Shown piece after piece: positions 7,986 through 17,298 of a stretch of 64,000 bases of DNA. Every line of letters starts with the position of its first letter. The first letter of the stretch is position 1. Below the pieces are notes generated by a model, which made no database searches, was not told the DNA's origin, and was given only the letters and a program-made list of their open reading frames with translations. The position numbers and the translations under genes were made by a program. This DNA is from Geomonas sp. RF6 (GTDB lineage: Bacteria > Desulfobacterota > Desulfuromonadia > Geobacterales > Geobacteraceae), in assembly GCF_021044625.1 (NCBI RefSeq), contig NZ_CP087999.1:1071001-1135000 (forward strand), read 5' to 3'.

Positions 7986-8084
7986 TGTAGGCCGGGATAA
8001 GCCGCAGGCGTTCCCGGCATCGGCGCAGCCGAACGCAATGCCGCACCGGGGCTGCCGGAAACGCTACGCTTATTCCGGCCTACA
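7986..8084. repeat. TGTAGGCCGG palindromic repeat, copy 1
   Basis: It begins TGTAGGCCGGGATAAG and ends CTTATTCCGGCCTACA, with internal CCGGCA/TGCCGG pairing. A second copy in the opposite orientation lies at 21933-22022. The layout resembles enterobacterial REP/BIME units: a conserved imperfect palindrome in intergenic DNA. Confidence 0.75.
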
Positions 8085-8112
8085 TGCTGATCCGGCGTAT
8101 CGGCTGAGCAAG

Positions 8113-8149
8113 GCAAATCCCCCCCGTCCCCCCTTCGCAAAGGGGGGGA
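8113..8149. repeat. C-rich intergenic repeat, copy 1
   Basis: GCAAATCC followed by C-runs, then TTCGCAAA and a G-run. It shares this core with copies near 15916-15933, 17222-17244 and 19339-19373. Confidence 0.6.
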
Positions 8150-8294
8150 CGCGAGGCCTCGTGCGGCGCTTCGTTGAAACATACTACGGCTTCCCCCGAC
8201 TTCCCCGATGAGCCCGCAAAGGGGGGACACGCGACTTCTCGTGCAGCCATTCGTGGCAACGGGCCTGCTGGCGCGAGCGCCTCCTTCTCTTGAC

Positions 8295-8894
8295 CTATTT
8301 CCTTCCCTGCCCTGTCGCTATCCCGGCAATGAGCTGACGCACCAACTGGCGCGCGAAGCTCGCGTCGAGAGGGGCGTGCTGCATGAGGAGACGGTACCAC
8401 ATGGGACCAAAGAGTGCGTCCACCGCGACTTCGAGGTCGATCTCCGCGTTCAGCTCGCCACGCTCTATTCCCTTGCGCAGGATCCCCCGCACCCCTTCCC
8501 TGCGTGATTCGATGAAGCCGGAACGAAAGGCTTCCGCAAAATTCGGATCGGCCTGGGCTTCTGCAATGAGACCTGCGAGCGCTTTTCCGGATCCCGAGGT
8601 GGCTATCCGGGTGAAGATGCTGTCCAGCAACCGGAAAAGATCTTCCTCTACGGCGCCGGTATCGGGCATCGGTATCTGCTCGGCTACGGCTAGAGCGTAA
8701 GCCTCCAGCACCACCATGGCCTTTGAACTCCACCAGCGATAGATCGTCTGCTTCCCGACCCCTGCCCTTGCAGCGACCGCCTCCAGGCTGAGGCCGAAGT
8801 ACCCGTTTTCCTGCACCAGGTCGAGCGTTGCCGCAAGGATAGCTTGATGAGCTTCCTTGCTGCGGCGACGCGGATATTTGCTATCTTCTTCCAT
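8295..8894 (-). CDS. TetR/AcrR-family transcriptional regulator
   Basis: A 199-residue repressor. Residues 10-60 are the TetR helix-turn-helix domain (AILAATLDLVQENGYFGLSL, AARAGVGKQTIYRWW). The rest is a helical ligand-binding and dimerisation domain. It is divergent from an old-yellow-enzyme gene 143 bp away, and two AGAC-N5-GTCT palindromes lie between them, one inside the predicted promoter spacer of that gene. It therefore probably represses the reductase and itself until an electrophilic or oxidant ligand binds. The ligand is not known. The start is the ATG at 8894, inside the shared control region. Confidence 0.87.
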   Translation of the reverse strand: MEEDSKYPRRRSKEAHQAILAATLDLVQENGYFGLSLEAVAARAGVGKQTIYRWWSSKAMVVLEAYALAVAEQIPMPDTGAVEEDLFRLLDSIFTRIATSGSGKALAGLIAEAQADPNFAEAFRSGFIESRREGVRGILRKGIERGELNAEIDLEVAVDALFGPMWYRLLMQHAPLDASFARQLVRQLIAGIATGQGRK

Positions 8895-8916
8895 GGCCGG
8901 CAGCTTATACGAGACG

Positions 8917-8929
8917 AGACGCTTTGTCT
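8917..8929. promoter_or_regulatory. Operator-like palindrome AGAC-N5-GTCT, site 1
   Basis: AGACGCTTTGTCT. It has the same half-sites and spacing as site 2, with centres 27 bp apart. It lies just upstream of the regulator start codon and close to a minus-strand TATAAG, so binding would affect tetR transcription. Confidence 0.5.
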
Positions 8930-8937
8930 ACTTTGCC

Positions 8938-10132
<1,195 letters not shown>

Positions 10133-10202
10133 TTCCTATAGCCCGCTGCGCTGAAGTCGACACTTCACTTCACCCTGAACATAACCCTCAAAGGAGACGA
10201 AC

Positions 10203-10415
10203 ATGCCCGTAATCACATGGGAAGGCGGAAAACTCACAACTGAACAGAAGCGGGAGCTTATTACCACCCTCAGCAAGGCAGCATCCGAGATCACGAAGGT
10301 CCCCCTCCACTTCCACTCCGTGCTCGTCCGGGAGCAGGCCGACGAGAACCTCGGTGTCGCCGGCGAAACTGTCGCCGACCTGAAGGCAAGGCTTTCCCAG
10401 GCAAAACCGGAGTAG
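10203..10415 (+). CDS. 4-oxalocrotonate tautomerase-family protein
   Basis: A 70-residue protein, MPVITWEGG then LTTEQKRELITTLSKAASE. After removal of Met, the N-terminal proline would be the catalytic base of the tautomerase superfamily. Length and the beta-alpha-beta pattern fit. The ribosome site AAAGGAG precedes the ATG. It probably shares the transcript with the flavin oxidoreductase, which suggests a joint role in handling unsaturated carbonyl compounds; that is inference. Confidence 0.85.
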   Translation: MPVITWEGGKLTTEQKRELITTLSKAASEITKVPLHFHSVLVREQADENLGVAGETVADLKARLSQAKPE

Positions 10416-10424
10416 CTTTCACTC

Positions 10425-10473
10425 CCTCTCCCCGCTAAACGCCGCGCGACTTCCTTCCTCCAGCGGGGAGAGG
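10425..10473. terminator. Inverted repeat after the tautomerase gene
   Basis: CCTCTCCCCGCT and its complement AGCGGGGAGAGG are separated by about 25 bp. There is no clear T-run. It may end the reductase-tautomerase transcript. Confidence 0.4.
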
Positions 10474-10638
10474 TTACCCCGAACCTTTGGCCGCGTCCGC
10501 CGGAAACGGTGAAGGGGTGCCTCCTGCCGGGTTGTCCAGCCGCCGCAGCAGCAAAAACCCTCTGGCTTCCCCCCCTTCCCCTGGTGTATAGTCACGCAAA
10601 GGCGCATCAGCCGCCAATTTTCCCGGCACGAGAGAGAG

Positions 10639-11157
10639 ATGAACAGCGAGCAGAGCATCACGTTGAAGTACCTCGACGGATACCCGGATGAGATCAGGGC
10701 GAAGGTCGGCGCCCTTGTGGCGGGCGAGAAGCTCGGCCCCCTCCTCCTGAAGAAATACCCGTCGGCGCACGGCATCAAGACCGACAGGGCGCTGTATGAC
10801 TATGCGGTAGCCATAAAGAACGAGTACCTGAAGAAGTCACAGCCTCTTTCCAAGGTTGTCTACGACCCGAAGATCAGCACCATCAACCATGCCCTCGGCC
10901 TGCACGCCTTCGCCTCGCGGGTGCAGGGAAGCAAGCTCAAGGCAAAGCACGAGATAAAGGTCGCCTCGATCTTCAGGGACGCGCCCCTGGAGTTCCTGCG
11001 CATGATAGTGGTCCATGAACTCGCCCACCTGAAGGAGAAGGATCACAACAAGGCCTTTTACAGTCTCTGCGAATACATGGAGCCCGCCTACCACCAGTTC
11101 GAATTCGACACCCGCCTCTACCTGACTCACCTCGACCACGCCGTCCCCCTTTACTGA
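10639..11157 (+). CDS. YgjP/WLM-type zinc metallopeptidase
   Basis: A 172-residue protein with VVHELAHLKEKDH at about residues 120-132: the HExxH zinc motif plus a third ligand histidine a few residues later, as in the M48/DUF45 (YgjP-like) family. There is no signal peptide or membrane segment, so it is cytosolic. The substrate is not known. It is monocistronic, with no related neighbour. A GAGAGAG run serves as a weak ribosome site before the ATG. Confidence 0.78.
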   Translation: MNSEQSITLKYLDGYPDEIRAKVGALVAGEKLGPLLLKKYPSAHGIKTDRALYDYAVAIKNEYLKKSQPLSKVVYDPKISTINHALGLHAFASRVQGSKLKAKHEIKVASIFRDAPLEFLRMIVVHELAHLKEKDHNKAFYSLCEYMEPAYHQFEFDTRLYLTHLDHAVPLY

Positions 11158-11358
11158 TTCCACAGCCACCGCCAGCACTCCCGGCATCTCTGCCAGCGCC
11201 TTCGGCCGCCGGAATGACGGCAGATCCCCGAGACTGTTGCATCCGCGCGCCAGACGTGTAAACTATTAATTTGGCAGCAGTTTTATCGACCGGAGATACC
11301 ACCGTCGCAAGGAGGCTGCACGGACTCCATGCAGCCTTGGAGGTAGAGGAGGTTTTCC

Positions 11359-11751
11359 ATGGGAATGTTCGACGACATGGCAGGGAAGGCACAGGGATTG
11401 ATGGGACAGCACGGCTCCCCCGGCCTCATGAAGGGGATCGCGCACATCCTTTCCGGAGGCGGACTGAGCGGGATCATCCAGTCCTTCAGGCTGAACGGAC
11501 TTGGCGACATAATGACAACGTGGATCGGCAAGGGAGAGAACGCACCGATATCCCCTACTCAGCTTAAGGAAGGGCTGGGAAACGAGCGGATTCAGCAGGT
11601 GGCGGCAGAGGCCGGGATATCCAACGACGAGGCGGCAACCCAGCTCTCGGAGCACCTCCCCAACGTGGTTGACAAGCTGACCCCGGACGGAAGGGTCCCG
11701 GAAGGGGGAGCGCTGGAAGAGGGCATGGACTTCCTGAAGAGCAAGTTCTAG
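11359..11751 (+). CDS. YidB-like (DUF937) protein
   Basis: A 130-residue protein (MGMFDDMAGKAQGLMG, LNGLGDIMTTWIGKGENAPIS, then LPNVVDKLTPDGRVPEGG). The WIGKGEN and LTPdGrvP elements are typical of the YidB/DUF937 family, small cytoplasmic helical proteins of unknown function. A GAGGAGG ribosome site precedes the ATG. It ends at a terminator shared with the convergent lon gene. Confidence 0.8.
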   Translation: MGMFDDMAGKAQGLMGQHGSPGLMKGIAHILSGGGLSGIIQSFRLNGLGDIMTTWIGKGENAPISPTQLKEGLGNERIQQVAAEAGISNDEAATQLSEHLPNVVDKLTPDGRVPEGGALEEGMDFLKSKF

Positions 11752-11762
11752 GGGGAAGAGTG

Positions 11763-11799
11763 AAAAAAAGGGGGCGGCGAAGCAGCCGTCCCCTTTTTC
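11763..11799. terminator. Bidirectional terminator between yidB-like gene and lon
   Basis: A-run, GGGG-CGGC stem, GCCG-T-CCCC return arm and T-run. The symmetric A/T flanks allow it to serve both converging genes. Confidence 0.8.
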
Positions 11800-11829
11800 T
11801 ATGCATGCATCTCCATCACGGAGTTCTCG

Positions 11830-14280
11830 TCAGTACTCGCCGTCCTCGTATATGGTGTCACTCCCTTCTTCCAGCATTTGTGCCGGCACGCCGGACGGCG
11901 CGGATATCACCGGTTCCGCCGGTGACGGAACCGGCGCACCACCCGGCACAAAGGCTTCATTGAAGACGTCGTCGATCGTCTTCACCGGCACGATCTTCAC
12001 CTTCTCGAGGATCTGAGCCGGAATGTCGACCAGGTCCCGCATGTTCCCTTCCGGCACGATGACGACCTTGATCCCCGCACGGACCGCACCGAGGATCTTC
12101 TCCTTCAGTCCGCCGATCGGCAGGACCTTCCCCCGCAGCGTTATCTCGCCGGTCATCGCCACCTCATGGCGCACCGGCTTCCTGGTGAGGGTGGAGAGTA
12201 CCGCGGTCGCCATGGTGATTCCGGCGGACGGGCCGTCCTTCGGCAGGGCGCCTGCGGGCACGTGGATGTGGAGGGCCGTGTCGCGGAAACGCTCCGGAGG
12301 TATGTTGAAGCGCGTGGCGTTGGCGCGGATGTAGGAGAGGGCGGCGTCGGCCGATTCCTTCATGATTTCCCCCAGCGAACCGGTCAGGTGCAGGGTCGGC
12401 TTTCCTGCCATCGCCATCGCCTCCACAAAGAGAATCTCCCCGCCGACCGGCGTCCAGGCGAGCCCCGTCGCCGTCCCCACCTCGTCCTCCTCGAGTTCCG
12501 TGTCGAACACCCGCGGAGGCTCGCCCATCAGTTCCTCCACCTGTGCCGCGGTGACCCGGAAGTTCTCGGCGCTCCCTTCTGCTACCTTCTTGGCGAGCTT
12601 TCGGCAGACCTTTCCGATGGCGCGTTCGAGGTTCCTGAGCCCCGCCTCGCGGGTGTAGCTCCTGATGATGGTGATGATAGCTTCGGGGAGAAACTCGACC
12701 TGTGCCGGCGTCAGCCCGTTCTTCTCGATCTGCCTGGAGACGAGGTAGCGCAGCGCTATGTCCAGCTTCTCCTCTTCGGTGTACCCGGCCAGCTGGATGA
12801 TCTCCATCCTGTCCAGGAGGGGGGCCGGGATACGCTCCAGGGAGTTTGCCGTGGTGATGAAGACGACCTTGGAGAGATCGAACGGCACGTTCAGATAGTG
12901 GTCGGTGAAGGTGTTGTTCTGCTCCGGATCGAGGACCTCCAGGAGCGCGGAATACGGGTCTCCCCCCCTGAAGTCGGTCCCGATCTTGTCGATCTCGTCC
13001 AGCATGAAGACCGGGTTCCTCGTACCCGCCTGCTTCAGTGCGTTTATAATCCTTCCGGGCATGGCGCCGATGTAGGTGCGCCGGTGCCCGCGGATCTCCG
13101 CCTCGTCGTGGATGCCGCCGACCGAGATACGCACAAACTTGCGTCCCATGGCCCGCGATATCGATTTCCCGAGCGAAGTCTTCCCGACTCCCGGGGGACC
13201 GACAAAGCAGATGATCGAACCCTTCGACGTCTTCTGCAGCTTGTGCACAGCCAGAAATTCCAGGATGCGCTCCTTTATCTTCTCCAGAAAGGCATGGTCC
13301 TCGTCCAGTACCTTCTTCGCCTCCACGATGTTGATGGAGTCGTCAGAGACCGTATTCCACGGGAGATCCACCATCCAGTCCAAATAGTTGCGTACCGTCT
13401 CCGCCTCCGGCCCTTCCTGCGGCATCCGCTCCAGGCGTGACAGCTGCCGCAGCGCCTCCTTCTCGGCGACCTCCGGCATCTGCTTGGCAAGGATCTTGTC
13501 CCGCAGATCGCTTGCATCGGCACGGGAACTGTTCCCGCCGAGCTCGTTCTGTATCGCCTTCAGCTGCTCGCGCAGGTAATACTCCTTCTGGTGTCTCTTT
13601 ATCTCCTCGTCCACGGTGCTCTTGATCTGGTTTTGCATCGAGAGGACTTCCGCCTCCTTGGAGAGGATGTCGAGGAGGGTCTGCAGCCGGTGCACCGGGT
13701 CCGTCGTTTCCAGAAGTAACTGCGCCTCCGACATGGAGAGGCGGATGTTAGCTGCGATGGCGAATGCCACCACCCCAGGATCGTTTATCCCCTGCAGAAA
13801 GTTCACCAGCTCCGCAGGAATGCTGTCTCCCGAAAGGGCAATGGCGCGGAACCGCTCCATCACCTCCCGCATCAGCGCCCTCTCCTCCACCACATTCCTC
13901 ACCGTGGAGTCGGGAAGATGCTCCACCGAGACCATGCGAAAGTTATCCTCCGACCAGATATCGTTTATGCGCGCCTTGGCAACGCCCTGGACCAGGATCA
14001 CCGTGCCGTTTTCCTGCGGCACGGAGTGGAGCAGAATGCAGATCGTCCCCACCGGGTACAGGTCGTCCAGCGACGGGTCATCCGTCGCGTTCTGCTGGGC
14101 GACGAGGAAAATGAACCGGTCCTGCAGGAGTGACTGTTGCACTGCAGCGACAGAGAAAGGACGCTCAGCGGTCAGTTGAATCCGCATCATGGGGAAAATG
14201 ACGGTGTCCTGTAATGGCAGCAGCGGCATCTTCTCCGGTACCGCTATATGACTGCTATGTTCATTGATGAGTTTCGCCAT
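11830..14280 (-). CDS. lon: ATP-dependent protease Lon (LonA type)
   Basis: An 816-residue protein in the usual order: LON substrate-binding N-domain (MPLLPLQDTVIFPMM), AAA+ module with Walker A GPPGVGKTS and Walker B VFMLDEIDKI, then the S16 protease domain with the catalytic serine in KDGPSAGIT and the lysine in GGLKEKILGA. It degrades misfolded and regulatory proteins in the cytosol. The start at 14280 has GGAGAAGG at the right spacing; the longer frame to 14349 lacks a site. A short acidic/proline tail (GGAPVPSPAEP) follows the protease domain. A second, different Lon-like protease lies at 47365-49797. Confidence 0.96.
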   Translation of the reverse strand: MAKLINEHSSHIAVPEKMPLLPLQDTVIFPMMRIQLTAERPFSVAAVQQSLLQDRFIFLVAQQNATDDPSLDDLYPVGTICILLHSVPQENGTVILVQGVAKARINDIWSEDNFRMVSVEHLPDSTVRNVVEERALMREVMERFRAIALSGDSIPAELVNFLQGINDPGVVAFAIAANIRLSMSEAQLLLETTDPVHRLQTLLDILSKEAEVLSMQNQIKSTVDEEIKRHQKEYYLREQLKAIQNELGGNSSRADASDLRDKILAKQMPEVAEKEALRQLSRLERMPQEGPEAETVRNYLDWMVDLPWNTVSDDSINIVEAKKVLDEDHAFLEKIKERILEFLAVHKLQKTSKGSIICFVGPPGVGKTSLGKSISRAMGRKFVRISVGGIHDEAEIRGHRRTYIGAMPGRIINALKQAGTRNPVFMLDEIDKIGTDFRGGDPYSALLEVLDPEQNNTFTDHYLNVPFDLSKVVFITTANSLERIPAPLLDRMEIIQLAGYTEEEKLDIALRYLVSRQIEKNGLTPAQVEFLPEAIITIIRSYTREAGLRNLERAIGKVCRKLAKKVAEGSAENFRVTAAQVEELMGEPPRVFDTELEEDEVGTATGLAWTPVGGEILFVEAMAMAGKPTLHLTGSLGEIMKESADAALSYIRANATRFNIPPERFRDTALHIHVPAGALPKDGPSAGITMATAVLSTLTRKPVRHEVAMTGEITLRGKVLPIGGLKEKILGAVRAGIKVVIVPEGNMRDLVDIPAQILEKVKIVPVKTIDDVFNEAFVPGGAPVPSPAEPVISAPSGVPAQMLEEGSDTIYEDGEY

Positions 14281-14554
14281 GACCTTCTCCTTTCTGGGTT
14301 TTGAGAAAATTGTAACATACTCGGCACCCGTGGAAGTGAACGACGTCATAGCGAAGGGCGGACGGCTGCACTGAGCACGTCTAAAGCTTCCGGTGCCGTG
14401 GAATGACGTTGCGGGAGTGCTACACTTTTATAATGCCGATGTCGGTGAAGCGTCACTTCCGTCAAAAGGTGGCATCCCGCGTCCAGCCGCTTCACCGTTA
14501 GAGGCAGCCACGACAGAATGGACCGAAACTTGAACAAGGAGGCGATGGAATAAC

Positions 14555-14944
14555 ATGAACAGAAAGCTAGCCGTTGCATTCGCATTGTCAGCCGTCGTTG
14601 CCGTGAGCGCGCCGATCACGGGATTTGCACAGTCGGACACCGGGACAGAGCCGGACAACACGAGAGTAAACAAGGAGATGCGGCAGAAGGGGACCGCGGA
14701 TCAGCAAAAGGAAAATCCGGCAGACCGGAAGATGACACAGCAGATCCGCAAAGCGATAACGAAGAACAAGTCCCTTTCCACCAAGGCCCACAACGTTAAG
14801 ATAATCACCCGTGGCGGGCAAGTCAGCCTCCGGGGGCCGGTAAAATCGGAAGAGGAGAAGCAGATCGTTGAGCAGGCAGCGACGCAGGTCGCGGGAGAAG
14901 GGAAGGTCACCAACGAACTGACGGTAGCGCCCGAGAAGAAGTAG
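14555..14944 (+). CDS. Exported BON-domain protein
   Basis: A 129-residue protein. Residues 1-25 form a signal peptide (MNRKLAVAFALSAVVAVSAP, cleavage after GFA). A charged linker follows, then a single BON domain (QIRKAITKNKSLSTKAHNVKI, GGQVSLRGPVKSEEE). BON domains bind membranes or periplasmic partners, and proteins like this are often stress-induced. It is followed by its own terminator. Confidence 0.85.
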   Translation: MNRKLAVAFALSAVVAVSAPITGFAQSDTGTEPDNTRVNKEMRQKGTADQQKENPADRKMTQQIRKAITKNKSLSTKAHNVKIITRGGQVSLRGPVKSEEEKQIVEQAATQVAGEGKVTNELTVAPEKK

Positions 14945-14956
14945 TGGGCAGAAAAC

Positions 14957-14986
14957 AAGCCCTGCCACAACCTGGCGGGGCTTTTC
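14957..14986 (+). terminator. Intrinsic terminator of the BON gene
   Basis: AAGCCCTGCCA pairs with TGGCGGGGCTT (one G-T pair), followed by TTTTC. Confidence 0.75.
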
Positions 14987-15213
14987 TTTGCATCGCGGAG
15001 GAGTGGCACCAGACGAAGCAGAGACAGTAAGGTCCCGTTTTACCGTCAATTTTACAACTCATCGCTCGCCGGCAATGGTACACTTGAATAGCGGGACAGT
15101 GTGACTCCCCAGGGAGTGGAAGTAGAAGCCTGGCAAGGACCGGAGAAAGGGGATCTCCCGATCCCGGGTTGTAGAGACGGACATAGCAGGCTTTGAGCAC
15201 AGGAGATATGACC

Positions 15214-15777
15214 ATGGCAAAAAACATAGCAGTCTTTGGGATCTATCGTAACCGCAGCCAAGTAGAACAGGCGGTCGAGGCACTGAAGTATGCCGACTTC
15301 CGCAATGCCGACATTTCGGTTCTCTTCTCCGAGAATACCGGCACCAAAGACTTCGCGGTGGAAAAAGAGACGAAGATGCCTGAAGGTTCAACCGCGGGAG
15401 CAGGGACCGGTGCGGTGATCGGCGGCACGCTCGGGTGGCTTGCCGGCATCGGCAGCCTCGCCATCCCGGGTGTCGGCCCTCTGATTGCAGCCGGCCCGAT
15501 CGTCTCGCTGCTGGCAGGTATCGGTGCCGGTGGCGTCGTCGGCGGCATCGCCGGAGCCCTCGTGGGAATGGGTATCCCCGAGTACGAGGCGCAACGGTAT
15601 GAGGGGCGGGTGAAGGATGGCGGCATCCTCCTCTCGGTGCATTGCGACAACAGGGACTGGAAAAAGCAGGCAATGGACATCCTGAAGCGCACCGGTGCTG
15701 AAGACATCGGCTCCAAGGGGGAAAGTGACTCCGATGAGGACGTATCGGACAAGCCGCGCCCCAAAGGAAGCTTCTGA
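15214..15777 (+). CDS. Glycine-rich general-stress-type protein (DUF1269/YflT-like)
   Basis: A 187-residue protein. The N-terminal 55 residues match the YflT-type stress domain (NIAVFGIYRNRSQVEQAVEAL, ADISVLFSEN). A glycine-rich hydrophobic central region at about 65-125 (TGAVIGGTLGWLAGIGSLAI, GAGGVVGGIAGALVG) probably forms a membrane hairpin. The C-terminus is acidic and hydrophilic. AGGAG sits eight bases before ATG 15214; the ATG at 15208 and the upstream TTG are too close to, or before, this site. Function is unproven in this family. Confidence 0.75.
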   Translation: MAKNIAVFGIYRNRSQVEQAVEALKYADFRNADISVLFSENTGTKDFAVEKETKMPEGSTAGAGTGAVIGGTLGWLAGIGSLAIPGVGPLIAAGPIVSLLAGIGAGGVVGGIAGALVGMGIPEYEAQRYEGRVKDGGILLSVHCDNRDWKKQAMDILKRTGAEDIGSKGESDSDEDVSDKPRPKGSF

Positions 15778-15813
15778 CCGAGGCGCGACCGCTTCAGGCC
15801 CTGAAACGGCAAC

Positions 15814-15845
15814 AAAAAGCCCCGTCTGAAAAGGCGGGGCTTTTT
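15814..15845. terminator. Bidirectional intrinsic terminator
   Basis: AAAAAGCCCCG and CGGGGCTTTTT arms around a short A-rich loop. It ends the stress-protein gene and could block minus-strand readthrough. Confidence 0.88.
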
Positions 15846-15961
15846 GTTGCGTCCTTCCGCAGTGCCGGGGAACCGAGTGCCTGTGCCCCACAAGGCGCTG
15901 AAGAAGACCTTGCGTCCCCCCCTTTGCGAAGGGTGTATAGACTGTAGACATAGGTAACAAC

Positions 15962-17189
15962 TGTGCGGGGACATAGGTAACACTTTATGATCTAGACATG
16001 CATCTCTCTTTGAAAGGAGGGCGGTCATGTCTTGGCAAGAGGTGAGTATCTTGGCCCTTAAGTCTGAGTTCGTGTTGTTCGCGCAACAGGAGTCCTGCAA
16101 CTTCTCCGAGTTGTGCGCGCGTTTCAACATCAGTAGGAAGACGGGCTACAAGTGGCTCGACCGCTTTAAAGAGTCAGGCGCAGCAGGCCTGGTAGATCAA
16201 TCGCGTCGCCCCCATAACAGCCCATCGAAGACAGAGGCATCTGTTGAAGACGCTGTCGTTGCCCTGCGGGGCCAACATGAGACATGGGGGGGACGTAAGC
16301 TCCGCAGGAGAATGACCGACCTTGGGCACGAAGAGGTGCCGGCTGCATCGACTATAACCGACATCCTGCGGCGCCGAGGGCTTATCGATCCGCTTGAGTC
16401 GCTGAAGCACCAACCGCTTGGTAGTTTCGAGCACCCTCACCCTAACGATCTGTGGCAGATGGACTTCAAGGGACACTTCATGACGCGCCGCAGGCGCTGC
16501 CATCCTCTGACGATCCTTGACGACCATTCGCGCTTTGATGTGCTGCTGAAAGCATGTGCTGATGAGACAACTGCGACGGTTCAGCAAGCGTTGATCGAGA
16601 CGTTTCGACGCTACGGCCTTCCTAATCGCATCACGATGGATAATGGAAGCCCTTGGGGCAACGACGCGTTCACCGGTCTCACACAGCTGACTGTCTGGAT
16701 TGTCCGTGTCGGTGTGGCAGTGAGCCATTCTCGGCCATATCATCCCCAGACCCAAGGAAAGGACGAGCGGTTTCATCGCACTCTGGGTGAGGATTGCATC
16801 TCTAAGGCTGTATTTGCCGACCTGGACGAGTGCCAGCGCGCGTTCGATAGGTTTCGTGACATCTATAATCTCGAACGACCTCACGAAGCGCTAGGTTTAG
16901 ACACTCCTATCACCCGGTACGAGCCGAGCCAGCGTCCGTATCCCGAGGTCCTCCCTCAGATAGAATACTGGCCGGGGGACGCAGTCAGAAAGGTTCAAGA
17001 AAATGGCGACGTCCACTTTAAAGGCAGAATCTTTCGACTCTCTAAGGCTCTAAGGGGGCAGCCTGTAGCATTCAGGGAGACCGCCCAAGACGGCAAATTT
17101 TCGATACATTTTTGCAACCAGAAGCTCAGAGAAGTTCACATGTCCGAGGCGGCAGAGTAGTCCAAAAGTGTTACCTATGTCCCCGCACA
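15962..17189 (+). mobile_element. IS481-family insertion sequence
   Basis: The element is 1,228 bp. The left end TGTGCGGGGACATAGGTAAC is mirrored exactly by the right end, giving a perfect terminal inverted repeat of about 25 bp (through ACACTTT). TGT...ACA ends are typical of IS481. Flanking bases inside the next 8 bp are also similar (GTAACAAC versus GTTACAAG in inverted orientation), so the true ends may lie slightly further out. No clean target duplication is visible. A partial extra copy of the end motif (GACATAGGTAACA) lies just outside the left end at 15947-15959. The transposase appears intact. Confidence 0.85.
16027..17160 (+). CDS. IS481-family transposase
   Basis: A 377-residue protein with an N-terminal helix-turn-helix (FSELCARFNISRKTGYKWLDRF) and a second HTH region, then an RNase-H-fold integrase core at about 130-300. 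The catalytic triad is visible: D in LWQMDFKGHF, D in TMDNGSPWG and E in KDERFHRTLGED. GGAGGGCGG precedes the ATG. The length is full and there is no frameshift, so it may be active. Its codon usage is less GC-rich than its neighbours, in keeping with recent arrival. Confidence 0.93.
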   Translation: MSWQEVSILALKSEFVLFAQQESCNFSELCARFNISRKTGYKWLDRFKESGAAGLVDQSRRPHNSPSKTEASVEDAVVALRGQHETWGGRKLRRRMTDLGHEEVPAASTITDILRRRGLIDPLESLKHQPLGSFEHPHPNDLWQMDFKGHFMTRRRRCHPLTILDDHSRFDVLLKACADETTATVQQALIETFRRYGLPNRITMDNGSPWGNDAFTGLTQLTVWIVRVGVAVSHSRPYHPQTQGKDERFHRTLGEDCISKAVFADLDECQRAFDRFRDIYNLERPHEALGLDTPITRYEPSQRPYPEVLPQIEYWPGDAVRKVQENGDVHFKGRIFRLSKALRGQPVAFRETAQDGKFSIHFCNQKLREVHMSEAAE

Positions 17190-17298
17190 CTTGTAACCCT
17201 TGACTCCGGTCCAAACAAAAAGGGGGGACAGGGGGGATTTGCAGATGTGGCGCCGCAACGATGAGGCCGCTCCGGAATCTCCGCCAGTTGCAGCAGTA

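Larger units (their letters stand above)
7898..8294. other. Intergenic region made of repeats
   Basis: No convincing gene is seen between the lipoprotein terminator and the TetR gene. The stretch holds the TGTAGGCCGG palindrome (7986-8084), a C-rich repeat (about 8113-8149) and a partial copy of the latter near 8210-8228. Confidence 0.6.
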
